The notes beneath the pieces are model-generated. The model worked only from the letters and a program-made list of their open reading frames with translations. It made no database searches and was not told where the DNA came from. 64,000 nucleotides of DNA from Actimicrobium sp047621345 (GTDB lineage: Bacteria; Pseudomonadota; Gammaproteobacteria; Burkholderiales; Burkholderiaceae_D): contig JBLHLW010000016.1 of NCBI GenBank assembly GCA_047621345.1, positions 1 through 64,000 of the forward strand, in the 5' to 3' direction. Each line of letters starts with the position of its first letter. The stretch's first letter is position 1. Below are positions 16,544-24,490 of the stretch, one piece after another. Position numbers and translations under genes: made by a program.

Positions 16544-17674
16544 ATGACACAGATCGAATCACAAATTGCACCCGGCATGTCGCCAGGACTGTGGGTGCTG
16601 GCATGGCGCCGGTTGCGCGCCGACACCGTCGCCATGGTGGCGCTGGCCATCGTGGTCGCCTATCTGGTGACGCTGGCGCTGTCGGCCACCGGATTGGTGG
16701 CGTCCAACTGGGCCGACGAAGTCGGCGTCAATTACGCACCACCGACGTTCATGGGGCCGCAATCAGCTGCCGAACGCGGCGCCTCGCCGATCGAGCCGGG
16801 TCTGCCGGCACTGCCGCCGGAGAACCCGCTCGATCCGTTGAAAGACATCATCCGCGAGCTGCGTGCCCAAACGGCGTCGCCGCAACCGGTGATCGTTAAT
16901 GACTACGGTATCCCCGATCCGATTGGTCCGGAGCTGGCCGAAGTACGGGCCGAACTGGCCAAGGGCGGTGCCGCCAAAGAAGTCGTGGCGCGCAAGCAAA
17001 CGCTGCCATTCGGTGCCGACAAGTGGGGCCACGACATCATTCAAAAAACCATCAAGGGCGCTGAAACCTCGATCGTCGTCGGTCTGGTCGCCGCCGTGCT
17101 GGCGACCTTTCTCGGGACGATTTTTGGCGCCTTCTCGGGCTACTTCGGCGGCAAGGTCGATGACTTGTTCAACTGGTTCTACAGCATCTTCACGTCGGTG
17201 CCGTACCTGTTGCTGATCCTTGCCGTGGCCGCCGTACTCCAGCAAAAAGGCGTCGTCACCATCGTGCTGATTCTTGGATTGACTGGCTGGACTGGCACAT
17301 ATCGCCTGATCCGCGCCGAGTACCTCAAGCACAAGAACCGCGAATACGTCTGGGCAGCCGATGCGATTGGCGCGTCGCACATGCGCAAGATGTTCACGCA
17401 TATTTTCCCGAACGTCAGCCACGTCGCGCTGGTGCAGGTGTCGATCCTGGTGGTGGGTTTTATCAAGGCCGAAGTGATCCTGAGCTTTCTGGGTTTCGGC
17501 GTGCCGGTCGGTACCGTCTCGTGGGGCAGCATGCTCAATGAAGCACAGAACGAACTGATCCTCGGCAAGTGGTGGCAACTGGTGGCGGCGAGTGCCGCGA
17601 TGGCGCTACTGGTGACAGCGTTCTCGCTGTTTACCGACGCGTTGCGCGATGCGCTTGATCCGAAGCTCAAATAG
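16544..17674 (+). CDS. Peptide ABC transporter permease, DppC type, with periplasmic insertion
   Basis: A 376-residue DppC/OppC-type permease. It has an N-terminal helix (about residues 28-50), a long soluble segment (about 55-160) rich in Pro and charged residues, then FGADKWGHDIIQK, the remaining helices and the EAA loop (AADAIGASHMRKMFTHIFPN). Usual DppC proteins are near 300 residues, and the extra about 75 residues lie in the first periplasmic loop. That loop faces the binding protein, so the insertion could affect docking of the two different binding proteins. It starts 11 bases after the dppB-like stop. Confidence 0.92.
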   Translation: MTQIESQIAPGMSPGLWVLAWRRLRADTVAMVALAIVVAYLVTLALSATGLVASNWADEVGVNYAPPTFMGPQSAAERGASPIEPGLPALPPENPLDPLKDIIRELRAQTASPQPVIVNDYGIPDPIGPELAEVRAELAKGGAAKEVVARKQTLPFGADKWGHDIIQKTIKGAETSIVVGLVAAVLATFLGTIFGAFSGYFGGKVDDLFNWFYSIFTSVPYLLLILAVAAVLQQKGVVTIVLILGLTGWTGTYRLIRAEYLKHKNREYVWAADAIGASHMRKMFTHIFPNVSHVALVQVSILVVGFIKAEVILSFLGFGVPVGTVSWGSMLNEAQNELILGKWWQLVAASAAMALLVTAFSLFTDALRDALDPKLK

Positions 17675-17682
17675 GAATGACG

Positions 17683-19371
17683 ATGACCTCCCCCCTGCTC
17701 TCCGTAAAGAACCTGCGCGTCAGTTTTTATACCGACAAGACCCACAGCGTCGAAGCCGTCAAGGGCATCTCGTTCGACATTCCGCGTAATGCCACCATCG
17801 CGCTGGTCGGCGAATCCGGTAGCGGCAAGTCGGTCAGTTCGCTGGCCGTGATGGGGTTGCTGTCGCCCGATAATTCCTTTGTCGATCCGGCTAGTGTCAT
17901 CGAATTCGAGGGGCGCAACTTGCTGGCCCTGTCGATTGCCGAACGACGCAACCTGTGCGGCAAGGAAATCTCGATGATTTTCCAGGAGCCGATGACCTCA
18001 TTGAATCCGGTCTTCACGGTCGGTTTTCAGATTGCCGAAGTGCTCAAGCTGCACATGAACATGGATAGCCGGCAGGCGCGCGTGCGCACGCTGGCATTGC
18101 TCGAAGAAGTCGGCATTCCATCGCCGTTGACCAAGATCGACGACTATCCGAGCCAGCTCTCGGGCGGCCAGCAACAGCGCGTGATGATCGCGATGGCGAT
18201 TGCCTGCGAACCGAAGCTACTCATTGCCGACGAGCCAACCACCGCACTCGATGTGACGATCCAGAAGCAGATCATCGACTTGCTCGACGCGCTGCGCAAG
18301 AAGCGTCAGATGTCGGTGCTGTTCATCACGCATGACCTCGCGCTGGTGGGCGAAATTGCCGATGCCGTCATCGTCATGCGCAATGGTGAAGTGCGCGAAA
18401 AAGGCGAGATCCATCAGATCTTCGAAGCGCCGAAAGACCCGTACACGAAAGCCTTGCTGCGCTGCCGGCCATCGCTCGACGAACGCCCGATGCGCTTGCC
18501 GGTGATTGCCGATTACCTCGAAGGCGATGGCGAACCGGCCGGCTTGCTCGAGCAGCGCAGCCGTGGGCTGACCGGCAGCGAAGACATCGTGCTCGATGTG
18601 CGCAACCTCGGCAAAAGTTTTTACACCCGTGAGGGCCTGTTCGGGCGCAAGGAATTCAAGGCTGTCAGCGATGTCTCGTTCAAGCTGGCGCGTGGCAAGA
18701 CGCTGGGCGTGGTCGGCGAATCTGGCTCCGGCAAGACCACGGTCGGGCTGACGCTGCTGCGCTTGCATCAGGCCACTTCAGGCCAGGCGCTGTTTGACGG
18801 CAAGGATATTCTGGCCATGTCGAACAAGGAATTCATGGCCTACAAGCGGCGCATCCAGATCATTTTCCAGAACCCGTATGCCTCGCTCAATCCACGTTTC
18901 ACGGTCGGCCAGATCTTGCTTGAACCGATGCAGATCCACGCCATCGGCCGCGACGACAAGGAGCGGGTCGGCATGGCCTACGCGCTGCTGAAAAAAGTCG
19001 GTTTGCCGGAAGCGGCCTTCCATCGCTATCCGCATGAATTTTCGGGGGGGCAGCGCCAGCGTATTGCGATCGCGCGCTGCCTGACCTTGAAGCCCGAAGT
19101 GCTGGTCTGCGATGAGTCGGTATCGGCGCTCGATGTCTCGGTGCAGGCCCAGGTGCTCAACTTGCTGCAGGATTTGCAGGAAGAATTCAACATGAGCTAC
19201 ATCTTCATTTCGCATGACCTCGCGGTGGTCAAGTACATCGCCGATCAGGTGATGGTGATGAATCAGGGCAGCGTGGTCGAACTGGCCAATTCCGACGAGC
19301 TGTACCGCAATCCGCAGCATGCTTATACGCGCACCTTGTTGAGTGCGATACCGAAGGGGTTGAAACATTGA
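17683..19371 (+). CDS. Fused two-domain peptide ABC transporter ATPase (DppD-DppF type)
   Basis: A 562-residue protein with two complete ATPase domains in tandem. The first (about 5-265) has Walker A GESGSGKS, signature LSGGQQQR and Walker B LLIADEPT. The second (about 300-555) has GESGSGKT, FSGGQRQR and VLVCDES. It replaces the separate DppD and DppF subunits and powers the permease pair just upstream. Start: ATG at 17683, 5 bases after AGGAA; an ATG two codons earlier overlaps that site. It is the last gene of the peptide operon. In the second domain a Ser replaces the usual Pro after the Walker B DE, seen also in other DppF proteins. Confidence 0.93.
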   Translation: MTSPLLSVKNLRVSFYTDKTHSVEAVKGISFDIPRNATIALVGESGSGKSVSSLAVMGLLSPDNSFVDPASVIEFEGRNLLALSIAERRNLCGKEISMIFQEPMTSLNPVFTVGFQIAEVLKLHMNMDSRQARVRTLALLEEVGIPSPLTKIDDYPSQLSGGQQQRVMIAMAIACEPKLLIADEPTTALDVTIQKQIIDLLDALRKKRQMSVLFITHDLALVGEIADAVIVMRNGEVREKGEIHQIFEAPKDPYTKALLRCRPSLDERPMRLPVIADYLEGDGEPAGLLEQRSRGLTGSEDIVLDVRNLGKSFYTREGLFGRKEFKAVSDVSFKLARGKTLGVVGESGSGKTTVGLTLLRLHQATSGQALFDGKDILAMSNKEFMAYKRRIQIIFQNPYASLNPRFTVGQILLEPMQIHAIGRDDKERVGMAYALLKKVGLPEAAFHRYPHEFSGGQRQRIAIARCLTLKPEVLVCDESVSALDVSVQAQVLNLLQDLQEEFNMSYIFISHDLAVVKYIADQVMVMNQGSVVELANSDELYRNPQHAYTRTLLSAIPKGLKH

Positions 19372-19548
19372 AGTTTTAAGCGGTGAAGCGCCCGGCGTCC
19401 TGTTGTCACGCCGTGCCGGTTTCAGGTCGCTGCGGCACACATTTGCAACAGGTCGCGTATCATCACGGCGCTATCGGACGTCAATGCTGAAATGACGCTT
19501 GCCGACGCCGGAACCTTCCCTTTTTACTAATTAGAGCCTTTAACTGTC

Positions 19549-20322
19549 ATGAGCAATATGAACGAAGAGCGCGTGCTGAGCGTGCATCACTGGACCGACC
19601 GGTTGTTTTCCTTTACCACCACGCGCAGCCCGTCGCTGCGTTTTTCCAACGGCCACTTCACGATGATTGGCCTGCGCATCAACGACAAACCGTTGTTGCG
19701 CGCGTACAGCATTGCCAGTGCCAATTACGAAGACCATCTCGAATTCCTGAGCATCAAGGTCGATGGCGGCCCGCTGACTTCGCACCTGAAAAACATCCAG
19801 GTGGGCGATCCGGTGATCGTCGGTCATAAGCCGACCGGTACGCTGGTCGTCGACTATCTGTTGCCCGGCAAGCGGCTTTACATGCTCTCGACTGGCACCG
19901 GGCTGGCACCGTTCATGAGCATCGTGCGCGACCCCGAAATTTACGAAAAATTTGACCAGGTCGTGCTGGTGCATGGCGTGCGTCAGGTCGATGAGCTGGC
20001 TTATCACGACATGCTGCTCGAACACTTGCCGAATCATGAATTGATCGGCGAACTGGTATCGAGCAAATTGCGTTATTACCCAACCGTCACGCGTGAGTCT
20101 TTCCGTAACAACGGACGGGTGACCGATCTGATCGAGAGCGGCAAGCTGTTCGAGGACCTGGAAGTGCCACCTTTTGACCCGGCAGTTGATCGCGTCATGA
20201 TCTGCGGCAGCGCCGACATGCTGCGTGACCTCAAGGTCATTTTGGAAGCCCGCGGGTTCAAGGAAGGTAACACCTCGATACCGGGCGATTTTGTTATTGA
20301 ACGGGCGTTTGCGGAAAAATAA
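19549..20322 (+). CDS. fpr: Ferredoxin-NADP(+) reductase
   Basis: A 257-residue flavoprotein of the bacterial Fpr type. The FAD-binding RAYSIAS motif is near residue 51, the nicotinamide region STGTGLAPFMSI near 115, and the C-terminal FVIERAFAEK is typical of the subclass found in Proteobacteria. It moves electrons between NADPH and ferredoxin or flavodoxin and helps in oxidative stress and Fe-S repair. It is not obviously linked in function to its neighbours. A 177-base gap upstream separates it from the peptide operon; a promoter there is likely, but I could not pick one with confidence. Confidence 0.94.
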   Translation: MSNMNEERVLSVHHWTDRLFSFTTTRSPSLRFSNGHFTMIGLRINDKPLLRAYSIASANYEDHLEFLSIKVDGGPLTSHLKNIQVGDPVIVGHKPTGTLVVDYLLPGKRLYMLSTGTGLAPFMSIVRDPEIYEKFDQVVLVHGVRQVDELAYHDMLLEHLPNHELIGELVSSKLRYYPTVTRESFRNNGRVTDLIESGKLFEDLEVPPFDPAVDRVMICGSADMLRDLKVILEARGFKEGNTSIPGDFVIERAFAEK

Positions 20323-20484
20323 AGCGCGCGGTTGTGTCTGCAATCCGCAAGCAGAGTCAGAGTGATTTCCGCGCCGTAGCGTTGAGAAATAAAGCGATGA
20401 TTCTGGTTGCGGCCGTTGTGGTGTGCGGCGATTAAAAAAACGTTCTGCTGCGTCATTTTTTCTGAACTTTCGAGGCCTCCATTC

Positions 20485-21918
20485 ATGTTCGACACACTGC
20501 GTCACCTCTTCAAGACCCTCGCTCCCGCGGTCGACTTTTGCTCACTGCGAATAGTCGACGAATCTGGCGAGCAGATCACCGTCCGCCAGAACATCCTGCA
20601 ACCACTGACCACCAGCATCGACCGGGGTGCAATGGTCACCATCATCCATCGCGGTGGTTACGGCTACGCCGCCACCAGCGACTTGAGCAGTGCCGGTCTG
20701 AAAGACGCAATAGCCCGCGCGCAGGCATGGGCCGCCGCCAGCGCCGGGCGCTCGGTGGTCGATTATTCGGCGATCACGATGCCGCATCCGGTGGGTCATT
20801 ACGCCAGCGTCCCCAGTGCCAGCACCAATCGCAAGGACCTGATCGCGCTGCTGATGCAAGAGTCGCAGGCCTGCCAGATCGATGCGCGCATTGTCGACTG
20901 GTCGGCTTCGGTCGGCACCATCACCACGCATCAGTTGTACCTGACCAGCGGCGGTGGCGACCTCGAACAACAGTTCCGCTACGTGATTCCGAACTTATCC
21001 GTGACGGCCAATGAGGGTGCTGAAACGCAGACCCGCAGCCTGGGCGGCCAGTACAACGGTTACTGTCGGCAGGGTGGTCTCGAAGTACTGGCCGATGCCA
21101 GTTTTTATGGCAGCGGCGCACGTGTGGCAAGGGAGGCGATTGCCTTGCTGTCCGCGCCGAACTGTCCTAGCGGCTCGATGGATGTGCTGCTGATGCCGGA
21201 ACAGATGATGTTGCAGATCCACGAGTCGATCGGTCATCCGATCGAACTTGACCGCATCCTTGGCGACGAGCGCAATTTTGCCGGCACCAGCTTCGTCACG
21301 CTCGACATGTTCGGCACCTTCCAGTACGGCTCGCCACTGCTCAACGTGAGCTACGATCCGACCCGCAGCGAACAGTTCGCCAGCTACGGCTGGGACGACG
21401 AAGGCCATCCGGCGGAGAAGACTTACGTGATCCGCAACGGCGTACTGGAACGTCCGCTGGGTGGCGCGATTTCGCAGGCCCGCGCCGGTATCGACGGCGT
21501 CGCCAATGCGCGCGCTTGCAGCTGGAATCGGGCGCCGATCGACCGCATGGCCAACCTCAATATCGAACCCGGCAACAGCACGCTCAACGACATGATCGGC
21601 TCGGTCGAGCGCGGCGTGCTGATGGATACCAATGTCTCGTGGTCGATCGATGACTCGCGCAACAAGTTCCAGTTCGGTTGCGAAACTGGCCAGCTCATCG
21701 TTGATGGCGAGCTTAAGGGGATGGTCAGGAATCCGAATTATCGCGGCATCTCGGAGTCCTTCTGGCGCTCGCTGAAAGCCGTTGGCAATGCCGCTACCGT
21801 CGATGTGATGGGCACGCCGTTTTGCGGCAAGGGTGAGCCCTCGCAAGTGATCCGGGTCGGCCATGCGTCACCGGCCTGCTTGTTTGCCAATGTCGATGTG
21901 TTTGGCGGAGAAGCCTGA
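20485..21918 (+). CDS. TldD/PmbA-family metallopeptidase (HExxxH subunit)
   Basis: A 477-residue TldD-type protein with the zinc motif HESIGH at residues 246-251, followed by PIELDRILGDE and later GLINDG-like stretches. TldD and TldE form a heterodimeric protease that degrades unfolded peptides and in E. coli matures microcin B17 and processes CcdA. This pair differs from the canonical one: the sequence around the motif is not the usual HEAVGH/LEGD, so it is probably a paralogous family. The ATG at 20485 follows CGAGGCC; upstream in-frame codons give an unlikely N-terminus. Its stop overlaps the partner start by one base. Confidence 0.88.
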   Translation: MFDTLRHLFKTLAPAVDFCSLRIVDESGEQITVRQNILQPLTTSIDRGAMVTIIHRGGYGYAATSDLSSAGLKDAIARAQAWAAASAGRSVVDYSAITMPHPVGHYASVPSASTNRKDLIALLMQESQACQIDARIVDWSASVGTITTHQLYLTSGGGDLEQQFRYVIPNLSVTANEGAETQTRSLGGQYNGYCRQGGLEVLADASFYGSGARVAREAIALLSAPNCPSGSMDVLLMPEQMMLQIHESIGHPIELDRILGDERNFAGTSFVTLDMFGTFQYGSPLLNVSYDPTRSEQFASYGWDDEGHPAEKTYVIRNGVLERPLGGAISQARAGIDGVANARACSWNRAPIDRMANLNIEPGNSTLNDMIGSVERGVLMDTNVSWSIDDSRNKFQFGCETGQLIVDGELKGMVRNPNYRGISESFWRSLKAVGNAATVDVMGTPFCGKGEPSQVIRVGHASPACLFANVDVFGGEA

Positions 21919-23240
21919 TGAAAACCTATTTTTACCAATTGGCTGATTTCGTCAGCGCACGCCTGCAGGGCAACGAACAATATCAATGCTGGTACTCGGC
22001 CGAGGCCTCGGACTTCGTGCGCTTTAATCGCAGTGCGATCCGCCAGAGTGGTCATGTGCGACAAGCCGCGCTGACCCTGCATCTGATTGATGGTCGTCGT
22101 CACGGTTCGGCCACGGCGGCACTGACCGGGCACATTGAGGCCGACAGCGCGACCATCGAACAGTTGATGGCAACACTGCGCGCGCAATTGCCCGATCTGC
22201 CGGAAGACCCGCATTTGCTGGTCGCCACTGAAGTCCACTCGACTGAATTCATCGAACCGTCGCGCCTGCCGGAGGCGGCAGTCATCGTCGATCAGGTACT
22301 GCGTGCCGCCACGGGCGTCGACCTCGTTGGCATCCTTGCGATGGGCCCGATGATGCGCGGTTTCGCGAATGCGGCCGGGCAGCGCAACTGGCATCAGAGC
22401 GCCACCTTCAACCTTGGCTGGAGTCTCTATCAAAGTCGCGACAAGGCGGTCAAGTGTGCCTATGCCGGCAGTGACTGGAGCAGTCTTGAATTCGCCGCAA
22501 AAATGCAGGACGCAACCGCCCAGCTGGCGATGCTGCAACGCACGCCGGTCACGGTCAAGCCAGGCGGCTATCGCGCGTTCCTGACGCCGACGGCGCTGCA
22601 GGAAATCATCGGCATGTTCAACTGGGATGGCCTGTCGGAGAAGTCGTTGCGTACGCACCAGAGTGCATTGCGGCGCATGCGCGACGACGGGCTGCGCCTC
22701 AATCCGGCGATCACGCTGTGCGAAGACACGCTGGGCGGCGTCGCGCCGGGTTTCGGTGCCGACGGCTTCATCAAGCCGCCACGCACTGCGCTGATCGAGC
22801 AAGGCGTGCTGACCGGCAGCATGATTTCTCCGCGCACGGCGATGGAATACGGACTCGTCAACAACGGTGCCGGCAGCAGTGAAGCGATGGTGTCGATGGA
22901 TCTTGCCGGGGGCACGCTGCCGATGGCGAGCGCGCTGGCCGAACTGGGTACCGGGATTTTTGTCAGCAATCTCTGGTACCTGAATTTTTCGGATCGGGCC
23001 AGTTGCCGGATTACCGGCATGACCCGCTTTGCGACGTTCTGGGTCGAGGATGGCGAGATCAAGGCGCCGCTCAATGTGATGCGCTTTGATGAGTCGGTGT
23101 TCCGTCTGCTGGGCGATAAATTACTGGCGTTGACGACCGAGCGCGAATTGTTGATCGATAGCGATTCGTGGGGCGAGCGGGCCAATGGCAGCGCGCGCTT
23201 GCCGGGCGCGCTTGTGAAGGATTTCATGTTCGTGTTGTAA
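21918..23240 (+). CDS. TldE/PmbA-family partner subunit
   Basis: A 440-residue TldE-like protein that lacks the HExxxH motif, as expected of the non-catalytic half of a TldD/TldE heterodimer. C-terminal blocks such as NNGAGSSEAM and VEDGEIKAPLNVMRFDES match the family. The ATG shares a base with the stop of the TldD-like gene (TGATG), so the two are made in equal amounts. A GTGGGCAC hairpin repeat follows the stop. Substrate unknown; no RiPP precursor or toxin-antitoxin gene is adjacent. Confidence 0.87.
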   Translation: MKTYFYQLADFVSARLQGNEQYQCWYSAEASDFVRFNRSAIRQSGHVRQAALTLHLIDGRRHGSATAALTGHIEADSATIEQLMATLRAQLPDLPEDPHLLVATEVHSTEFIEPSRLPEAAVIVDQVLRAATGVDLVGILAMGPMMRGFANAAGQRNWHQSATFNLGWSLYQSRDKAVKCAYAGSDWSSLEFAAKMQDATAQLAMLQRTPVTVKPGGYRAFLTPTALQEIIGMFNWDGLSEKSLRTHQSALRRMRDDGLRLNPAITLCEDTLGGVAPGFGADGFIKPPRTALIEQGVLTGSMISPRTAMEYGLVNNGAGSSEAMVSMDLAGGTLPMASALAELGTGIFVSNLWYLNFSDRASCRITGMTRFATFWVEDGEIKAPLNVMRFDESVFRLLGDKLLALTTERELLIDSDSWGERANGSARLPGALVKDFMFVL

Positions 23241-23265
23241 TGTTTTAGAGCGCACGCGTGGGCCA

Positions 23266-23302
23266 CCGTAGGGTGGGCACGGTTTTTGTGCCCACGCGCG
23301 CG
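23266..23302. repeat. GTGGGCAC hairpin repeat
   Basis: CCGTAGGGTGGGCACG and GTGCCCACGCG face each other around a short T-rich loop, the inverse orientation of the copy at 11629. It lies between the tldE-like gene and the RND adaptor gene. Confidence 0.7.
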
Positions 23303-23345
23303 CCCCACCGTCACGCTTATCCATCTCTGACCGGCCACAATAACC

Positions 23346-24488
23346 ATGCATAATGACCAGCCACTCCCGCCATCCAAACGCTGGATGATCCCCGTCGCCG
23401 TGGTTGTCGTGATCGCTGTCGCCGGCGGTGTCATGTCAATGCGTCCGGCCAAACCGGTCACGCCGGAAAAGGTCGCTGCACCCGCCGTCATGGAGCTGGC
23501 AACCGCTGATGTGTTCACCGTTGTCGCGCGCGACCTGCGCGTGCAACTGCCGATGTCCGGGTCACTGACTGCGCAGCATCAGGCCATCGTCAAGTCCAAG
23601 GTGGCCGGCGAAGTGCGCGAGGCACCGGTCGCCGAAGGGTTTCGGGTACGTCGTGGCGAGGTCGTCGTGCGACTCGATACCGGTGATCTGAAAGCCCGTG
23701 TCGGTGTCCAGGAAAGCGCGCTCGACGATGCCCGTGCCCGCCTTGCGCTGGCAAATAAAAATCGCGAAAACAGCACTGCACTCCTGAAGCAAAAATTCAT
23801 TTCCCAGAATGCGCTCGACACCACGCAGAACGGGGTCGACCTGGCGATGGCGGCTGTCAAATCGGCCAGCGCCCAGCTCGACATCGCCCGGCGCGCACTC
23901 GGCGATGCGCAGGTGCGCTCGCCCATCGACGGCATCATCAGCAAGCGCTACGTGCAGGCCGGCGAAAAAGCCGCGCCCGACATGGCGCTATTTGCCGTGG
24001 TCGATCTGACCCGGCTGATCCTCGAAGCGCCGGTACCCGCCAGCGAAATCCCCCGCGTACAGGTCGGGCAGGGCGTGACCTTTGCGGTCGACGGGTTTGG
24101 TACGCGCGTATTTACTGGTGACGTGGCGCGCATCAACCCGGCAGCCGAAGTCGGTTCCCGCGCAATCATGGTCTATGTCGCCGTGGCCAATACCGACGGC
24201 GCGCTCAAGTCGGGCATGTATGCCAAGGGCGGCATCACGCTCGGCAACTCCTCGCTGGTGCCGGCCGTGCCGGTCGCTGCACTGCGCAGCAAGGACGGCG
24301 TGACCAGCGTCTTGCGCATCGACGGCAACAAGATCGTCGAACAGATCGTCCAGCCCGGCTTGCGCAACGAGGACGAAGGCATGGTTGAAATCACCGCCGG
24401 CCTGTCGGTCGGCATGCAAGTACTGGCCGTCAAGCTCGACGGCATCAAGGCCGGCACACTGGTCAAGTTGCCGTCCTCGAAAGGCTGA
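23346..24488 (+). CDS. RND efflux system periplasmic adaptor (membrane fusion protein)
   Basis: A 380-residue adaptor of the HlyD/AcrA type: N-terminal membrane anchor (about residues 14-33), a lipoyl-like half (IVKSKVAGEVREAPVAEGF and VRLDTGDL), a coiled-coil hairpin (about 115-180), the second lipoyl half (QVRSPIDGIISKRYVQAGE), a beta-barrel and a membrane-proximal domain. It links the pump encoded 2 bases downstream to an outer-membrane channel. No Cys lipobox, so it is anchored by the helix. No outer-membrane factor gene is adjacent. Confidence 0.92.
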   Translation: MHNDQPLPPSKRWMIPVAVVVVIAVAGGVMSMRPAKPVTPEKVAAPAVMELATADVFTVVARDLRVQLPMSGSLTAQHQAIVKSKVAGEVREAPVAEGFRVRRGEVVVRLDTGDLKARVGVQESALDDARARLALANKNRENSTALLKQKFISQNALDTTQNGVDLAMAAVKSASAQLDIARRALGDAQVRSPIDGIISKRYVQAGEKAAPDMALFAVVDLTRLILEAPVPASEIPRVQVGQGVTFAVDGFGTRVFTGDVARINPAAEVGSRAIMVYVAVANTDGALKSGMYAKGGITLGNSSLVPAVPVAALRSKDGVTSVLRIDGNKIVEQIVQPGLRNEDEGMVEITAGLSVGMQVLAVKLDGIKAGTLVKLPSSKG

Positions 24489-24490
24489 TC

